From: Nocardioides sambongensis
GTDB taxonomy: Bacteria > Actinomycetota > Actinomycetes > Propionibacteriales > Nocardioidaceae
Length of the DNA: 64,000 nucleotides
Assembly (NCBI RefSeq): GCF_006494815.1
Contig: NZ_CP041091.1
Coordinates: 3,362,501 to 3,426,500, forward strand
Direction: 5' to 3'
A program made the position numbers and the translations under genes. Shown here in pieces: positions 34,461 through 43,456 of the stretch. A model generated the notes under the pieces. That model was not told the origin of the DNA, made no database searches, and worked only from the letters and a program-made list of their open reading frames with translations. The first letter of the stretch is position 1. Each line of letters starts with the position of its first letter.

Positions 34461-34466
34461 TAGGCT
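34461..34466 (+). promoter_or_regulatory. -10 box TAGGCT before the kinase gene
   Basis: TAGGCT ends 8 nt before ATG 34475; no Shine-Dalgarno is present, so a leaderless mRNA is likely. Confidence 0.5.
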
Positions 34467-34474
34467 CGACGGCC

Positions 34475-35557
34475 ATGGGTGAGGTCTTCGCCGGGCGCTA
34501 CGAGCTGATCGACCCGATCGCGTCGGGCGGCATGGGCACCGTGTGGCGGGTCCTCGACCTCCACGACGACGAGGTCAAGGCCGCCAAGATGCTGCGCCAG
34601 ACCGACGCCGCGATGCTGTTGCGGTTCGTCCGCGAGCAGTCGATGCGGATCGACCACACCCACGTGGTCACGCCCCAGTCCTGGGCCGGGGTCGACGACC
34701 GGGTGCTCTTCACGATGCCGCTGGTCCGGGGTGGGTCCGTGGCCGGGTTGATGAAGCAGCACGGCCCGCTGTCGCCGTACTGGATCGGGCATCTGGCGGA
34801 CCAGACCCTGCAGGCGCTGGAGGCGGTGCACGCGGCGGGCATCGTCCACCGCGACATCAAGCCCGGCAACCTGCTGCTCGAGCCCACCGGGACGGGCGTG
34901 CCGCACCTGCGCCTCACCGACTTCGGGATCGCGGTGCCCGAGGACGAGCCGCGGCTCACCCACGTCGCGATGGTGATCGGCACGCCCGGCTACATGGCAC
35001 CCGAGCAGTACGCCGGCGGCGACCCGGACCCGCGATCGGACGTCTACGCGCTCGGCATCGTGGTGCTCGAGATGCTGACCGGGAGGCGGCCGCCCGGTGA
35101 GGGAGCGCCGCCACCGATCGACCTCTCCACGATGCGCAACGGCGACGCCGGCCACGACGCCGTGGTCGACCTGATCGAGGCCGCGACCCGCTACGACGTC
35201 ACCGGCCGTCCGGGCGCCGGCGAGCTGCGTCGGCACCCGGCGATGGCGCGGCTGCTGGCCCTGCCCGCCGATCCGACCGACGGGGTGCGGATCGACGACG
35301 GGTTCCCACCGATGCCGGAGCGGTCCACCGCACCCGCCCGAGGCGGCACGGCCGCCACCGCCTACCCGCCGCCCCCGCCGCCGAGCGCCGCGCCCGCCTC
35401 GATGCCCGCCCCGATGCCGCCGCCGACCGCCCCCACCCTGGTCGGGGCCGGCCCGGAGAGGCCCGGCTCGACCGGGGCGTCGGCGCGCGCGTCGTACCTG
35501 CTGCTCGGTGCGGGCGCGCTCGCCCTGCTGATCGGGATCCTGCTGCTGCTGCTCTGA
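34475..35557 (+). CDS. Tail-anchored Ser/Thr protein kinase (Hanks type)
   Basis: 360 residues. Glycine loop [15 protein letters not shown] Lys at about 38 (VKAAKML), catalytic HRDIKPGN with Asp127, DFG at 149-151, [10 protein letters not shown] activation-segment end and the [16 protein letters not shown] helix. After the kinase domain comes a Pro/Ala-rich linker, then one hydrophobic segment ([20 protein letters not shown]) that ends the protein. There is thus no extracellular sensor such as PASTA; sensing must come from a partner. The convergent exported protein gene ends 86 bp away across a 22-bp repeat array. Confidence 0.93.
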   Translation: MGEVFAGRYELIDPIASGGMGTVWRVLDLHDDEVKAAKMLRQTDAAMLLRFVREQSMRIDHTHVVTPQSWAGVDDRVLFTMPLVRGGSVAGLMKQHGPLSPYWIGHLADQTLQALEAVHAAGIVHRDIKPGNLLLEPTGTGVPHLRLTDFGIAVPEDEPRLTHVAMVIGTPGYMAPEQYAGGDPDPRSDVYALGIVVLEMLTGRRPPGEGAPPPIDLSTMRNGDAGHDAVVDLIEAATRYDVTGRPGAGELRRHPAMARLLALPADPTDGVRIDDGFPPMPERSTAPARGGTAATAYPPPPPPSAAPASMPAPMPPPTAPTLVGAGPERPGSTGASARASYLLLGAGALALLIGILLLLL

Positions 35558-35561
35558 AAGC

Positions 35562-35649
35562 CTCCGCGAGAGGTCAGTCAGAGCTCGCCGAGAGGTCAGT
35601 CAGAGCTCGCCGAGAGGTCAGTCAGGGCTCCGCGAGAGGTCAGTCAGCG
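35562..35649. repeat. 22-bp tandem repeat array 1 (4 units)
   Basis: Four units of 22 bp: 35562, 35584, 35606, 35628. Each has the core GCGAGAGGTCAGTCAG or CCGAGAGGTCAGTCAG. It fills the gap between convergent genes, and the stop codon of the minus-strand gene (35644-35646) lies in unit 4. The core is shared with the arrays at 44745 and 45432. Confidence 0.95.
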
Positions 35650-36980
35650 GCGCCGCAGCCGGAGCGCACCGGCCACCAGGCACGCCCCGCCGACCAGCGC
35701 GAGCGCGATCCCGGCGTACCGCTGCGGACCCCACCAGGCATCGTCGTCGGTGCCGGCGGGGAGGACCGCACCGTCGGCGGCGGTAGCCGAGAAGGTCTCC
35801 GCGGCGATCAGGAACGGGGTGGCGGGGTCGTAGCCGCCGGGCGCCTCGCCGCTGTCGGGGCCGAGCACATTGGATGCGTAGGTCGGTGCGCCCGACTCGG
35901 AGCCGGTCACGGCGACGGTCAGCTCCACCGGTACCTCGACCGGATCGCCCTCGGCACCCTCGTCCGGTGGGGAGACCGCCAGTTGCACCCAGTAGTCGCC
36001 GGGCACGGGAGCACCGACCGATCCGTAGCGGTTCAGGTAGCCGACCGCGGGGGTGCCGACGGTGAGCTGCGCCGGCTCCTCGCCGTACGTCGCGGAGGCG
36101 GATCCGTCGTCGGTGCTGTTGCTCCACACGCCGCGCATCGGGTCGACGACCCGGATCTCGACGTCGGGTCCGTAGAAGGTCGCGTCCGGGTCGCCGTCGT
36201 CGTAGGCAGGCAGATCGGCGACGGCGCTGACCTGCTGCCCCCACCCCACGGGCACCCGCCACAGCTGGGTCTCGCCCTCGGCCAGCGTGGTGGCGACCTT
36301 GGTGCCCTCGGCGGTGGCGTCCAGCCCGGTGGCGTCGTCGAAGGACGCGGTGCCGGGGGTGTCGGTGGCGGCGGCATCCGTGGTCACCGGCCGATAGCTG
36401 TCGTCCACGGGTGCCGCCGGCAGGTCCGCGACGCCGGACGCGGGCGCCTCCTCGACGATCTTGAGGGCGATCGGCAGGTCCGTCTCGGCGCTGCCGTAGC
36501 CACGGTCGACCGTGATGGTCAGGGCGGAGGCGCGCAGGCACTCGTCCTGGCGGTCCTCGGGTCGTCGCCGCCGACCACGACCGAGGTCCCCATCAGTACG
36601 TCGGGGACGGCGTAGGCCCCCGACCCGGTGCCGCTGCCGCAGTCGGTGTCCGCGGTGCGCACGGAGAGTCCGATGGCATCGGACGCGGTGCCTTCGGGCG
36701 CGCCGACGACACCGACGTGCACGGTGCTGTCGGCGATCCGGCGCTGGTAGCGGAAGAAGTGCTCGTCGTTGCCCGAGCCGGTGCCGCCGAGGGTGTCGGA
36801 CCAGACCCCCGGGCCGACCTCGGCCGGATTCGCGCGGTCCGTGACGCTGCCCGAGACCGGAGCGCCGCCCAGGTCGACGCCGTCGGCGGCGGCGCTGGCT
36901 GTTGCGCCGGTGGCGGCAGTGGCGCTCACCCCGAGCAGGGCAGCGCAGGTCGCCAGGGCGAGCGAACGGCCGATCCTCAC
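35644..36980 (-). CDS. Exported membrane-anchored protein of unknown function, one frameshift
   Basis: About 445 residues when repaired. N-terminal signal peptide (RSLALATCAALLGVSATAA), two beta-rich Gly/Asp-rich domains (one around SGNDEHFFRYQRRIADSTVHVGVVG, a second around GETQLWRVPVGWGQQVSAVADL), then a C-terminal membrane segment (YAGIALALVGGACLVAGALRL) and RRR. So it is a type I membrane protein with an external part. The first frame ends after VVVGGDDP; one more G (plus strand) in GGG at 36559-36561 continues it as EDRQDECLRASALTITVDRG. GTG 36980 is supported by a TACCCT box 7 nt upstream. It resembles the part after the VWA domain in some actinobacterial surface proteins, but no VWA is present. 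Confidence 0.7.
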
Positions 36981-36987
36981 GCGCTGC

Positions 36988-36993
36988 AGGGTA
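36988..36993 (-). promoter_or_regulatory. -10 box TACCCT before exported protein gene
   Basis: Minus-strand TACCCT ends 7 nt before GTG 36980, supporting that start and a leaderless mRNA. Confidence 0.45.
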
Positions 36994-37053
36994 ACCGGGG
37001 GACTCCCGGCGCCCGGCAGGCGGTGAGGACCGGCCGTCGTACGAGCGAGGTGC

Positions 37054-37827
37054 TCACTCCTCGGGGTTGGCCTGCTCCGGACCGTCGGCGAGGATGCCGT
37101 AGAGCCGGCGCCGGGCGTCGGCGAGCACCTCGACCGCAGCACGGCGCTGGGCGTCGGAGCCGCTGGTGACGATCTGCCACACGGCGCTCATCACCTGCGG
37201 GAGCTCGGCCTTGATGTCGGCCTGCTCCACGTTGCCGGGCACCTCGGGCTGACGCTCGAACGGCATCCAGACCGCGGCGAGCTCCTCGGCGTTCTCGGCG
37301 CAGTAGCGCGCACCGGAGGCCGTCAGCCGCAGCGCGCGGCGGCCGCTCTCCTCGTCGAGCTCGACCAGCCCCTCGTCCTCGAGCTGCTGGATGGTCGGGT
37401 AGACCGAGCCGGGGCTCGGCCGCCAGGCGCCGTCGCTGCGCTCGGCGATCCGCTGGATCACCTGGTAGCCGTTGGGCGACTCGTCGCGCTCACCGGCGAC
37501 GCGCAGCACGTCCAGGATCGCGGATCGTACGTCGCCGCGGCGGACCCGCGGGCCACGCCCGGTCTCGGGCCGGCCGAAACCGAGCAGTCCGGCCAGCCAG
37601 GGCGGCGGACCGGCGGGGCCGCCGTACGGGCCGCCGCGGTGACCGCCGGGGCGCGGGTGCTCCCCCCAGGGTCCGTCGGTCCAGGCACCCCAGCCGCCGC
37701 GCTGGCGGCGTCGGGGCTCGGTGTCCTCGTAACGCTCGTAGGCGTTGCGGCCACGGCGTGCGCCGTAGCCCTCGTCATCGCCGCGGCGGCCGAAGCCGCC
37801 GCAGAACTCGTCGTAGTGGCGTCCCAT
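37054..37827 (-). CDS. PadR family transcriptional regulator with Gly/Trp-rich leader
   Basis: 257 residues. The winged helix lies at about 98-175: RRGDVRSAILDVL, NGYQVIQRIAERSDGAWRPSPGSVYPTIQQLEDEGLV and GRRALRLTASGARY, the textbook PadR pattern, followed by a C-terminal dimerisation helix. The first 95 residues are a low-complexity Gly/Arg/Pro/Trp leader, common in this actinobacterial subgroup. ATG 37827 follows GAAGGAGG. A CGATATATCG palindrome about 147 bp upstream is the likely operator, so the protein probably represses itself. No target gene is adjacent. Confidence 0.9.
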   Translation of the reverse strand: MGRHYDEFCGGFGRRGDDEGYGARRGRNAYERYEDTEPRRRQRGGWGAWTDGPWGEHPRPGGHRGGPYGGPAGPPPWLAGLLGFGRPETGRGPRVRRGDVRSAILDVLRVAGERDESPNGYQVIQRIAERSDGAWRPSPGSVYPTIQQLEDEGLVELDEESGRRALRLTASGARYCAENAEELAAVWMPFERQPEVPGNVEQADIKAELPQVMSAVWQIVTSGSDAQRRAAVEVLADARRRLYGILADGPEQANPEE

Positions 37828-37970
37828 GGTGGGACCTCCTTCGGTTCAGTGCCCCGGGTGGTCCTGGGGCTGTTGTGGATTCGGGGTGATCGCGATCCGG
37901 CGGCGGGTCCGCGGCGGGTCCGCAGCGGGTGGTGCCCGGTCGCATGGCGGAGCGTTATCTCGTCGGCATT

Positions 37971-37986
37971 TCGCGATATATCGTGA
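37971..37986. promoter_or_regulatory. PadR-type operator
   Basis: TCGCGATATATCGTGA centres on the perfect 10-bp palindrome CGATATATCG (37974-37983). ATAT-rich palindromes are typical PadR sites and stand out in this G+C-rich DNA. Confidence 0.55.
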
Positions 37987-38106
37987 GCGTACGCCGGAAG
38001 TGGTGGCGACACAAGCTCGTGGTGGGTCGGGGTCGAGCGCGGCGGAGTGTGCGGCGGCGGTGTGATGCGGCTGAGCGGGGGGTTGAGCGGGAATGAGTGG
38101 GGACTT

Positions 38107-38188
38107 GTCAGCCGAAACCCGCGCGACACGCCGGTGTCGCCCGGCGTGTCGTGCGGGTTTCACCGGCTGACCGGTGAAACCCGCACCC
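38107..38188. repeat. Long hairpin repeat, family B, copy 2
   Basis: Arms at 38114-38133 and 38142-38161 match at 19 of 20 positions; the right arm is identical to that of copy 1 and is followed by the same CCGGCTGACCGGTGAAACCC. It ends just before the M3 peptidase stop codon. Confidence 0.9.
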
Positions 38189-38190
38189 CC

Positions 38191-40167
38191 TCAGCGCCGC
38201 AACCAGCGCCCATACGCATCGAACGAGTACTCCCGCCCCAGGAAGTCCGCAACGAGATCGGCGGCGTCCGCCTCACCACCCCGCGCCAGCACCCGGTCGC
38301 GGTAGCGGCCGGCCACCTCGGGATCGAAGAGTGCGCCGTCGGAGAACGCGCTGAACAGGTCCTTCGCGATCACCAGCGACCACATGTAGGTGTAGTAGCC
38401 CGAGCTGTAGCCGCCGAGGTGGCCGAAGCTGGCGAACATGTGGGTGCCCTCGAGGTACGGCAGCGCGGCGTACCGCCCCTGCAACTCGATCATCCGCTCG
38501 GTCAGGTCCGGCGGCGTTGCGCCGGCGGAGGTGTCGGCCGGGTCCCGGTGGAACCAGTACGACATCGCCGCGTAGAACATCTGGGTCCGCGCGTAGATCC
38601 CCTTGCCGTAGTCGTCGGCCGCCCTCATCTTCGCCACCAGCTCGGCCGGGATCGGCGCGCACGAGGCGTCCGTCGCGAAGGACTGCAGCACCTCCGCGTC
38701 CCACGCCCACTCCTCCAGCATCTGGCTCGGCGCCTCCACGAAGTCCCACTCCGTGGCGACCCCGGCGAACCGGAACCAGTCGCCGTGCCCGGCCAGCACG
38801 TGGTGCAGCAGGTGCCCGAACTCGTGGAACAGGGTGACCACGTGGTCGTGCTCCATCAGCCCGCGGGAGAAGTTGCAGACCAGCACCCCCTCCGGCGCCT
38901 GCAGCCCGGCGACGCCGTCGACCAGGGTGAACTGGGCGGCGTGCTTGTACTTCCCATCGCGGGCGTGCAGGTCCAGGTAGATGCGGCCGAGCAGCGCGCC
39001 CTCACGCTCCCCCCGCGCCGCATACACGTCGTACGACGCCACGTCGGCGTGCCAGGACGCCACCTGCACCGGCTCGTACCGCAGCCCGAAGAGGCGTCCG
39101 GTCACCTCCAGCAGCCCCTGGCGCACCCGGGTGAAGTCGAAGTAGGTGCGCACCTGCTGGGAGTCGACCTGGTACTGCTCGGCGCGGACCAGCTCCTGGT
39201 AGTGGCTGGCGTCGAACGGCTCGATCGCGGTCGCGTCGGGGAAGTCGCGGCGGTAGCGCTCCAGCAGGACGGCGAGGTCGCGCTCCAGGGGATCGGCCGC
39301 GGCGTCGGCGATCCGGTCGATGAACTCCGGGATCGCGGCGCCGGTGCCGATCATCTTCACGTCGGCGTCATAGCTGGGCCAGTCCTCGAAGCCGACCGTG
39401 GTGGCGAGCTCGTGGCGCAGCGCGAACATCTCGGTCAGCAGCGGCTCGGCCGTGGGCCACCCGCGCTCCAGGAAGGCGGTGGTGATGTCGCGGCGCAGCC
39501 CCTGGTCGCGGGCGAACATCCGGACCGGGATCGCGTCGGGGTAGTCGGTGGTGACGGTGACCAGGCCGTCCTCGTCCACCGGGTGCTCCGCGCGCCAGTC
39601 CTCGGGGAGCCCGGCGAGCCGGTCCGGCGCGACCCGGACGGTGCGCACGTCGTCGCGCGCCACCTTGGAGAACTCCTGGTCCAGCTGGGTCAGCCGCTCG
39701 CTGATCGCCGAGATCCGGGCCCGGGTCTCCTCGTCGCGGTCCACTCCGGAGCGGCGGAAGTCGTTGCGGACCTTGGCCAGCATCCGCTGCGCGAGCGGAT
39801 CGCCCGCGAGGGCGTCGGCGTCGAGGGCCGCGAAGACGTCGTACAGGCCACGGTCGAGGCTCCACTCGGTGGCGAGGCGCTGGGCGTCCTGCTCGGCCGT
39901 CTCGGCGATGTCGCGGACCTCGAGCGCGGGGTGCACGTTGCCCAGCAGGGAGCCGACCGCGGCGGCGTTGCCGAGGTGACCGCCGGCGCGGTCCCACAGC
40001 CGCAGCACCGCGCGCGGGTCGCCGGGGTCGGCGGTGCGGACCTGCTCGACCAGCGCCCGGGCGGCGGCCAGCTCGCTCGCCGCCCGTTCACCCACCCAGG
40101 CGGCCCAGGCGGCGGAGCCCTCGGTGGTGGTCGGGTCGGCAGCGGGCAGCGCGAGCAGGTCGGTCAC
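38191..40167 (-). CDS. M3 family zinc oligopeptidase (thimet/Dcp-like)
   Basis: 658 residues, normal for M3 peptidases that digest short peptides in the cytoplasm. The zinc motif HEFGH (LFHEFGHLLHHVLAG) is at about residue 447, with the downstream third ligand Glu in VEAPSQMLEEW. YFDFTRVRQGLLEVTGRLFGL and YLDLHARDGKYKHAAQFTL are typical. No signal peptide. GTG 40167 is 6 nt after the -10 box TAGGCT, whose TAG is also the stop codon of the upstream sigma gene. Confidence 0.93.
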   Translation of the reverse strand: MTDLLALPAADPTTTEGSAAWAAWVGERAASELAAARALVEQVRTADPGDPRAVLRLWDRAGGHLGNAAAVGSLLGNVHPALEVRDIAETAEQDAQRLATEWSLDRGLYDVFAALDADALAGDPLAQRMLAKVRNDFRRSGVDRDEETRARISAISERLTQLDQEFSKVARDDVRTVRVAPDRLAGLPEDWRAEHPVDEDGLVTVTTDYPDAIPVRMFARDQGLRRDITTAFLERGWPTAEPLLTEMFALRHELATTVGFEDWPSYDADVKMIGTGAAIPEFIDRIADAAADPLERDLAVLLERYRRDFPDATAIEPFDASHYQELVRAEQYQVDSQQVRTYFDFTRVRQGLLEVTGRLFGLRYEPVQVASWHADVASYDVYAARGEREGALLGRIYLDLHARDGKYKHAAQFTLVDGVAGLQAPEGVLVCNFSRGLMEHDHVVTLFHEFGHLLHHVLAGHGDWFRFAGVATEWDFVEAPSQMLEEWAWDAEVLQSFATDASCAPIPAELVAKMRAADDYGKGIYARTQMFYAAMSYWFHRDPADTSAGATPPDLTERMIELQGRYAALPYLEGTHMFASFGHLGGYSSGYYTYMWSLVIAKDLFSAFSDGALFDPEVAGRYRDRVLARGGEADAADLVADFLGREYSFDAYGRWLRR

Positions 40168-40173
40168 CCGGTC

Positions 40174-40179
40174 AGCCTA
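40174..40179 (-). promoter_or_regulatory. -10 box TAGGCT for leaderless M3 peptidase mRNA
   Basis: Minus-strand TAGGCT ends 6 nt before GTG 40167 and overlaps the TAG stop (40177-40179) of the sigma factor gene. Confidence 0.5.
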
Positions 40180-41441
40180 GGAGCCGGGGACCAGCTCGGA
40201 GAGCCGGCGCGTCAGGTAGGCGCGTTCCGCGGCGTTGTCGCCGGTCTGGATCGCGGCACGGTAGGCGTCCGCGGCCTCCCCGCTGCGTCCCAGCCGGCGC
40301 AGCAGGTCGGCCCGCACCGCGTGCCACGCGTGGTAGCCGTCGAGCCGGTCACCCAACTCCTCGACCTCGGCCAGCGCCACCGCCGGACCGTCCAGCTCGG
40401 CCACCGCCACGGCCCGGTTCAGGCGGACGATCGGGGACGGGTCGATCCGGCGCAGCCGGTCGTAGAGCGCGACCACCTGGGACCAGTCGGTCGCCGCGGC
40501 GCTCGGTGCGTCGGTGTGCACCGCGTTGATCGCGGCCAGCAGCTGGTAGCGGCCGGGGCGGTTGATCGCCAGGCACTCGCGCACCAGTGCGTGCCCCTCG
40601 TCGATCAGCTCGCGGTCCCAGCCGCCCCGATCCTGGTCGGTCAGGGTGACCAGGACGCCGTCGCGGACCCGGGCCTCCCGGCGCGCCTCGGTGAGGAGCA
40701 GCAGCGCGAGCAGCCCGGTCGCCTCGGGGTCGGGCAGCAGCTCGCGCAGCACCCGGGCCAGCCGGATCGCCTCCGCGGTCAGCTCGGCGCGGACGGGCTC
40801 CCCCTCCCCGCTGGCCAGGTAGCCCTCGTTGAAGACCAGGAACAGCACCGCGAGCACGGCGTCCACCCGGGCCGGGAGGTCGTCGGCCCCCGGCACCCGG
40901 TAGGGGACCTTCGCCGCGGCGATCTTGCGCTTCGCCCGGGTGATCCGCTGCGCCATCGTGGTCTCCGGCACCAGGAACGCGTGGGCGATCTCGGCGACGC
41001 TGAGCCCACCGAGCAGCCGCAGCGTGAGGGCGATCCGCGCCTCCGGCGCCAGGGCCGGTGGCAGCAGGTGAAGATGAGCCTCAGTCGGTCGTCGGCGACC
41101 GGGCCGGTGGGCTCGTGCGGAGTGTCGTCGTACAGCATGGCGGCGGCCCGGTGCTTGGCGTCGCGACGGCCCTCCCGCCGGATCCGGTCGATCGCTCGGT
41201 TGCCGGCGGTGGTGGTCAACCAACCCCCCGGATTGGGCGGTACGCCGGAGTCCGGCCACTTCTCGAGCGCCACCAGCAGCGCCTCGGCGGCCGCGTCCTC
41301 GGCGACGTCGATGTCGCCGAAGCGGCGGACCAGGGATGCGATGAGCCGGCCGTACTCGGCGCGGAAGACCCGCTCCACCTCTGCGGAACCGGTGGCGGAA
41401 CCCGTGCCGGACCGGGTGGGTCCCGACGCGTCGTCAGGCAC
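40177..41441 (-). CDS. ECF sigma factor with helical C-terminal extension (ECF42-type), one frameshift
   Basis: About 421 residues when repaired. Region 2 is VFRAEYGRLIASLVRRFGDIDVAEDAAAEALLVALEKWP, followed by PGGWLTTTAGNRAIDRIRRE; region 4 is LRLLGGLSVAEIAHAFLVPETTMAQRITRAKRKI. The long C-terminus (VNRAVAVAEL-like LNRAVAVAELDGPAVALAEVEEL, LLRRLGRSGEAADAYRAA) is the TPR-like extension of ECF42, which needs no anti-sigma factor. The first frame ends after LIFTCCH; one more G (plus strand) in GG at 41057-41058 gives LIFTCCHPALAPEARIAL. The YCII gene 9 bp upstream is the usual ECF42 partner. Confidence 0.9.
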
Positions 41442-41450
41442 CTCGTCGGC

Positions 41451-41816
41451 TCAGGCCTCGGCCGGCGGCTCGGCCTGGAAGGGCCGCACCTCGACCTTGC
41501 CCTGGCACGCACCGGACCCCGCTGCGGCGTAGCGGAGGGCGGCGTCGAGGTCGGGCACGTCGATGATCCAGAAGCCGCCGATGTGCTCCTTGGACTCCAG
41601 GTAGGGCCCGTCGGTGAAGACCGGCGACCCGCCGGCGCTGTCGACGACCGTCGCGGTCTCGGCCCCCTCGAGGCCACCGGCGAAGACCCACACCCCGTCG
41701 GCCTGCAACTGCTCGTTGAACCGCTCCACGTCGGTGAACATCCGCTGCATCACCTCCTCGGGGATCGCGGCGTACTGCTCCTCGTTGCCGTGCACGGACA
41801 GCAGGTACTGCGTCAT
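41451..41816 (-). CDS. YCII-related (DGPF) protein, ECF42 partner
   Basis: 121 residues: MTQYLLSVHGNEEQ start, then VFTDGPYLESKEHIGGFWIIDVPDLDAALRYA with the D-G-P-F/Y signature. YCII proteins have a ferredoxin-like fold; those linked to ECF42 sigma factors are conserved in actinobacteria, but their activity is unknown. ATG 41816 has GAGGAGG 7 nt upstream. Stop and sigma GTG are 9 bp apart, so the two genes form one operon. Confidence 0.88.
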   Translation of the reverse strand: MTQYLLSVHGNEEQYAAIPEEVMQRMFTDVERFNEQLQADGVWVFAGGLEGAETATVVDSAGGSPVFTDGPYLESKEHIGGFWIIDVPDLDAALRYAAAGSGACQGKVEVRPFQAEPPAEA

Positions 41817-42121
41817 CTGGTTCCTCCTCGTCGGTGGCGGCTCCGGTGACCGCCTCTCATCCTCACCACGAAGGAGACCATCGCGCCACGACACATCCCT
41901 TCGACCTTCTTCGTCGGACGCCCCTTCCGCGGCGTCGACGCGTGCTGCGCAGACCCGGCGCGCCGGCGGACCCTGCGGACGCCCAGCACGTCACGGAGGC
42001 GAACGTCCGCGCCGATCCCGGTGAGTGGGATCGCAGCAATGGCGATGTGACGGGGGTCACTACGGTCCGGACGACTTCTTGACACGTGTCAGAAGCCCGC
42101 CCGAGAACCGAAGGGACCCCT
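41817..42121. other. 305-bp gene-free intergenic stretch upstream of surE
   Basis: Divergent region between YCII and surE genes. No coding bias. Contains the Crp-like box at 42046-42061 and the 12-bp palindrome at 42080-42091; nothing else recognised. Confidence 0.55.
42046..42091. promoter_or_regulatory. Crp-like box and TGACACGTGTCA palindrome upstream of surE
   Basis: TGTGACGGGGGTCACT (42046-42061) fits TGTGA-N6-TCACT. TGACACGTGTCA (42080-42091) is a perfect palindrome that includes TTGACA, a possible -35. Both lie within 80 bp of the surE start. Confidence 0.5.
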
Positions 42122-43341
42122 ATGAAGGTCATCCGCCTCGCCCTGCCGGCCGCCGCCGGCGCCCTGGCCGCCTCCGCCCTCGCCTTCCCCGCCGGCACCA
42201 CCGCCCAGGCCGCACCCGGCCCGGCCGAGCGACCGACCGCCCCGGTGAGCGCGCCGGCTGCGGCCGCCGGTGAGACCCTGCCCACCGAGGGGCTGGACAT
42301 CCTGCTCACCAACGACGACGGCTGGGACGCGCTCGGCATCACCGCCGTCCGCGCGGCACTGACCGAGGCCGGGCACCACGTGGTCACGGTCGCCCCCACG
42401 AAGAACAACAGCGGCGTCAGCGCGCAGGTGCAGTTCGGCGGACAGGTCAACGCCGTCGCGCACGAACCCGACCTCTGGGGGTCAGCACCACGCCGGCCGG
42501 CACGGTCCACTTCGGGATGGACGAGTTCTTCTCCGGCGAGGCACCCGACCTCGTCGTCTCCGGCACCAACGTCGGCCAGAACACCGGCTTCGACACCAAC
42601 TACTCCGGCACCGTCGGCGCCGCCACCGTCGCCAGCGGCGCGTACGACGTACCGGCGGTCGCGATCTCCACGGCCGCCCCGTGGGGCAACGACGCCGGCG
42701 GCGCCTACGACGAGACCGCCGACCTGCTCGTCCAGATGATCGACGCCGGGCTGCCGCTGCTGCCGCGCGGTCAGTTCCTCAACGTCAACTACCCGCAGCT
42801 GAGCGGGTCGCGCACCGAGCCGCTCGGGCTCCGCTACGCGATGAACTCGCAGGCCTCGCTGGCCTCCATCAAGTTCGCCCCGGCCGGGGGCGATGACCCG
42901 ACGCTCTACAACATCACCCCGGGCCTCGGCAGCGAGCCGCACGCCGACGGCACCGACACCAAGCTGCTGGGCGAGGGCTACGTGACGGTCGGGGTGCTCG
43001 ACGCCGACCGCTCGGTGGACCCGGCGCAGGTGCCCGACGTGGTCGACCTGGTCTCCGTCCTCAACGGCGAGGACCCGGCGCCCGACCCCGCCGCCGTGGT
43101 GCGCCCGCTGCCCGGCAAGGTCGCCGCACGAACCGGCTACTGGGTGCGCACCGCCAACATCGCCGACGCCGGCAAGGTGAACGTGCTGTGGAAGTCGGGC
43201 CGCAAGATCGTCGCCCGCTCCACCGCCACGGTGAAGGACGACCTGTTCACGCTGCGCACCCCGACGAAGAAGGGCACCTATCAGGTCAGCGTCACCCAGG
43301 CCGGCCAGAAGCTGCGAGCCCAGCAGGTCAGCGTGCGCTGA
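42122..43341 (+). CDS. surE: Secreted SurE-like 5'/3'-nucleotidase, one frameshift
   Basis: About 406 residues when repaired. A signal peptide (RLALPAAAGALAASALAF, then AQAAPG) precedes the SurE domain: DILLTNDDGWDALGI with the metal-binding Asp pair, TKNNSGVSAQ, and SGTNVGQNTGFDTNYSGTVGAA. SurE removes phosphate from nucleotides; export is unusual for classical SurE but common in this actinobacterial form. A C-terminal Ig-like beta domain (residues about 330-406) follows. The first frame ends at EPDLWG; one more G in G5 at 42477-42481 gives VSTTPAGTVHFGMDEFF. ATG 42122 is the only start in front of the signal peptide. Confidence 0.88.
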
Positions 43342-43444
43342 CCCGGGTCGCGTACCCCGGCAGGGACGAGGCCGGGCGGGGCGGGTGGGCCGGATCACGG
43401 TCCATCCGCCCCCTCCGCGTGCGGGCCCAGCGTCGGTTCGCACC

Positions 43445-43450
43445 TAGGAT
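43445..43450 (+). promoter_or_regulatory. -10 box TAGGAT before MFS gene
   Basis: TAGGAT ends 6 nt before GTG 43457; leaderless start likely. Confidence 0.5.
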
Positions 43451-43456
43451 CTGTGG

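Larger units (their letters stand above)
37828..38190. other. 363-bp gene-free stretch: padR upstream region plus family B repeat
   Basis: Holds the padR leader (37828-37970), the PadR-like palindrome (37971-37986) and the hairpin repeat 38107-38188. No ORF with coding bias was seen. Confidence 0.6.

Noticed and set aside
35562..35649. CRISPR array
   Set aside because: Units of 22 bp follow each other without unique spacers, and no cas gene is present. The same holds for 44745-44852 and 45432-45525.
40177..41441. Two separate sigma factor genes or a split regulator
   Set aside because: Region 2 ends exactly where the second frame takes up the ECF42 pattern (CCHPALAPEARIALTLR) after adding one base.
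41834..42082. Small ORF in the intergenic region before surE
   Set aside because: Arg/Pro-rich, no Shine-Dalgarno or -10 box, and it overlaps the Crp-like operator.
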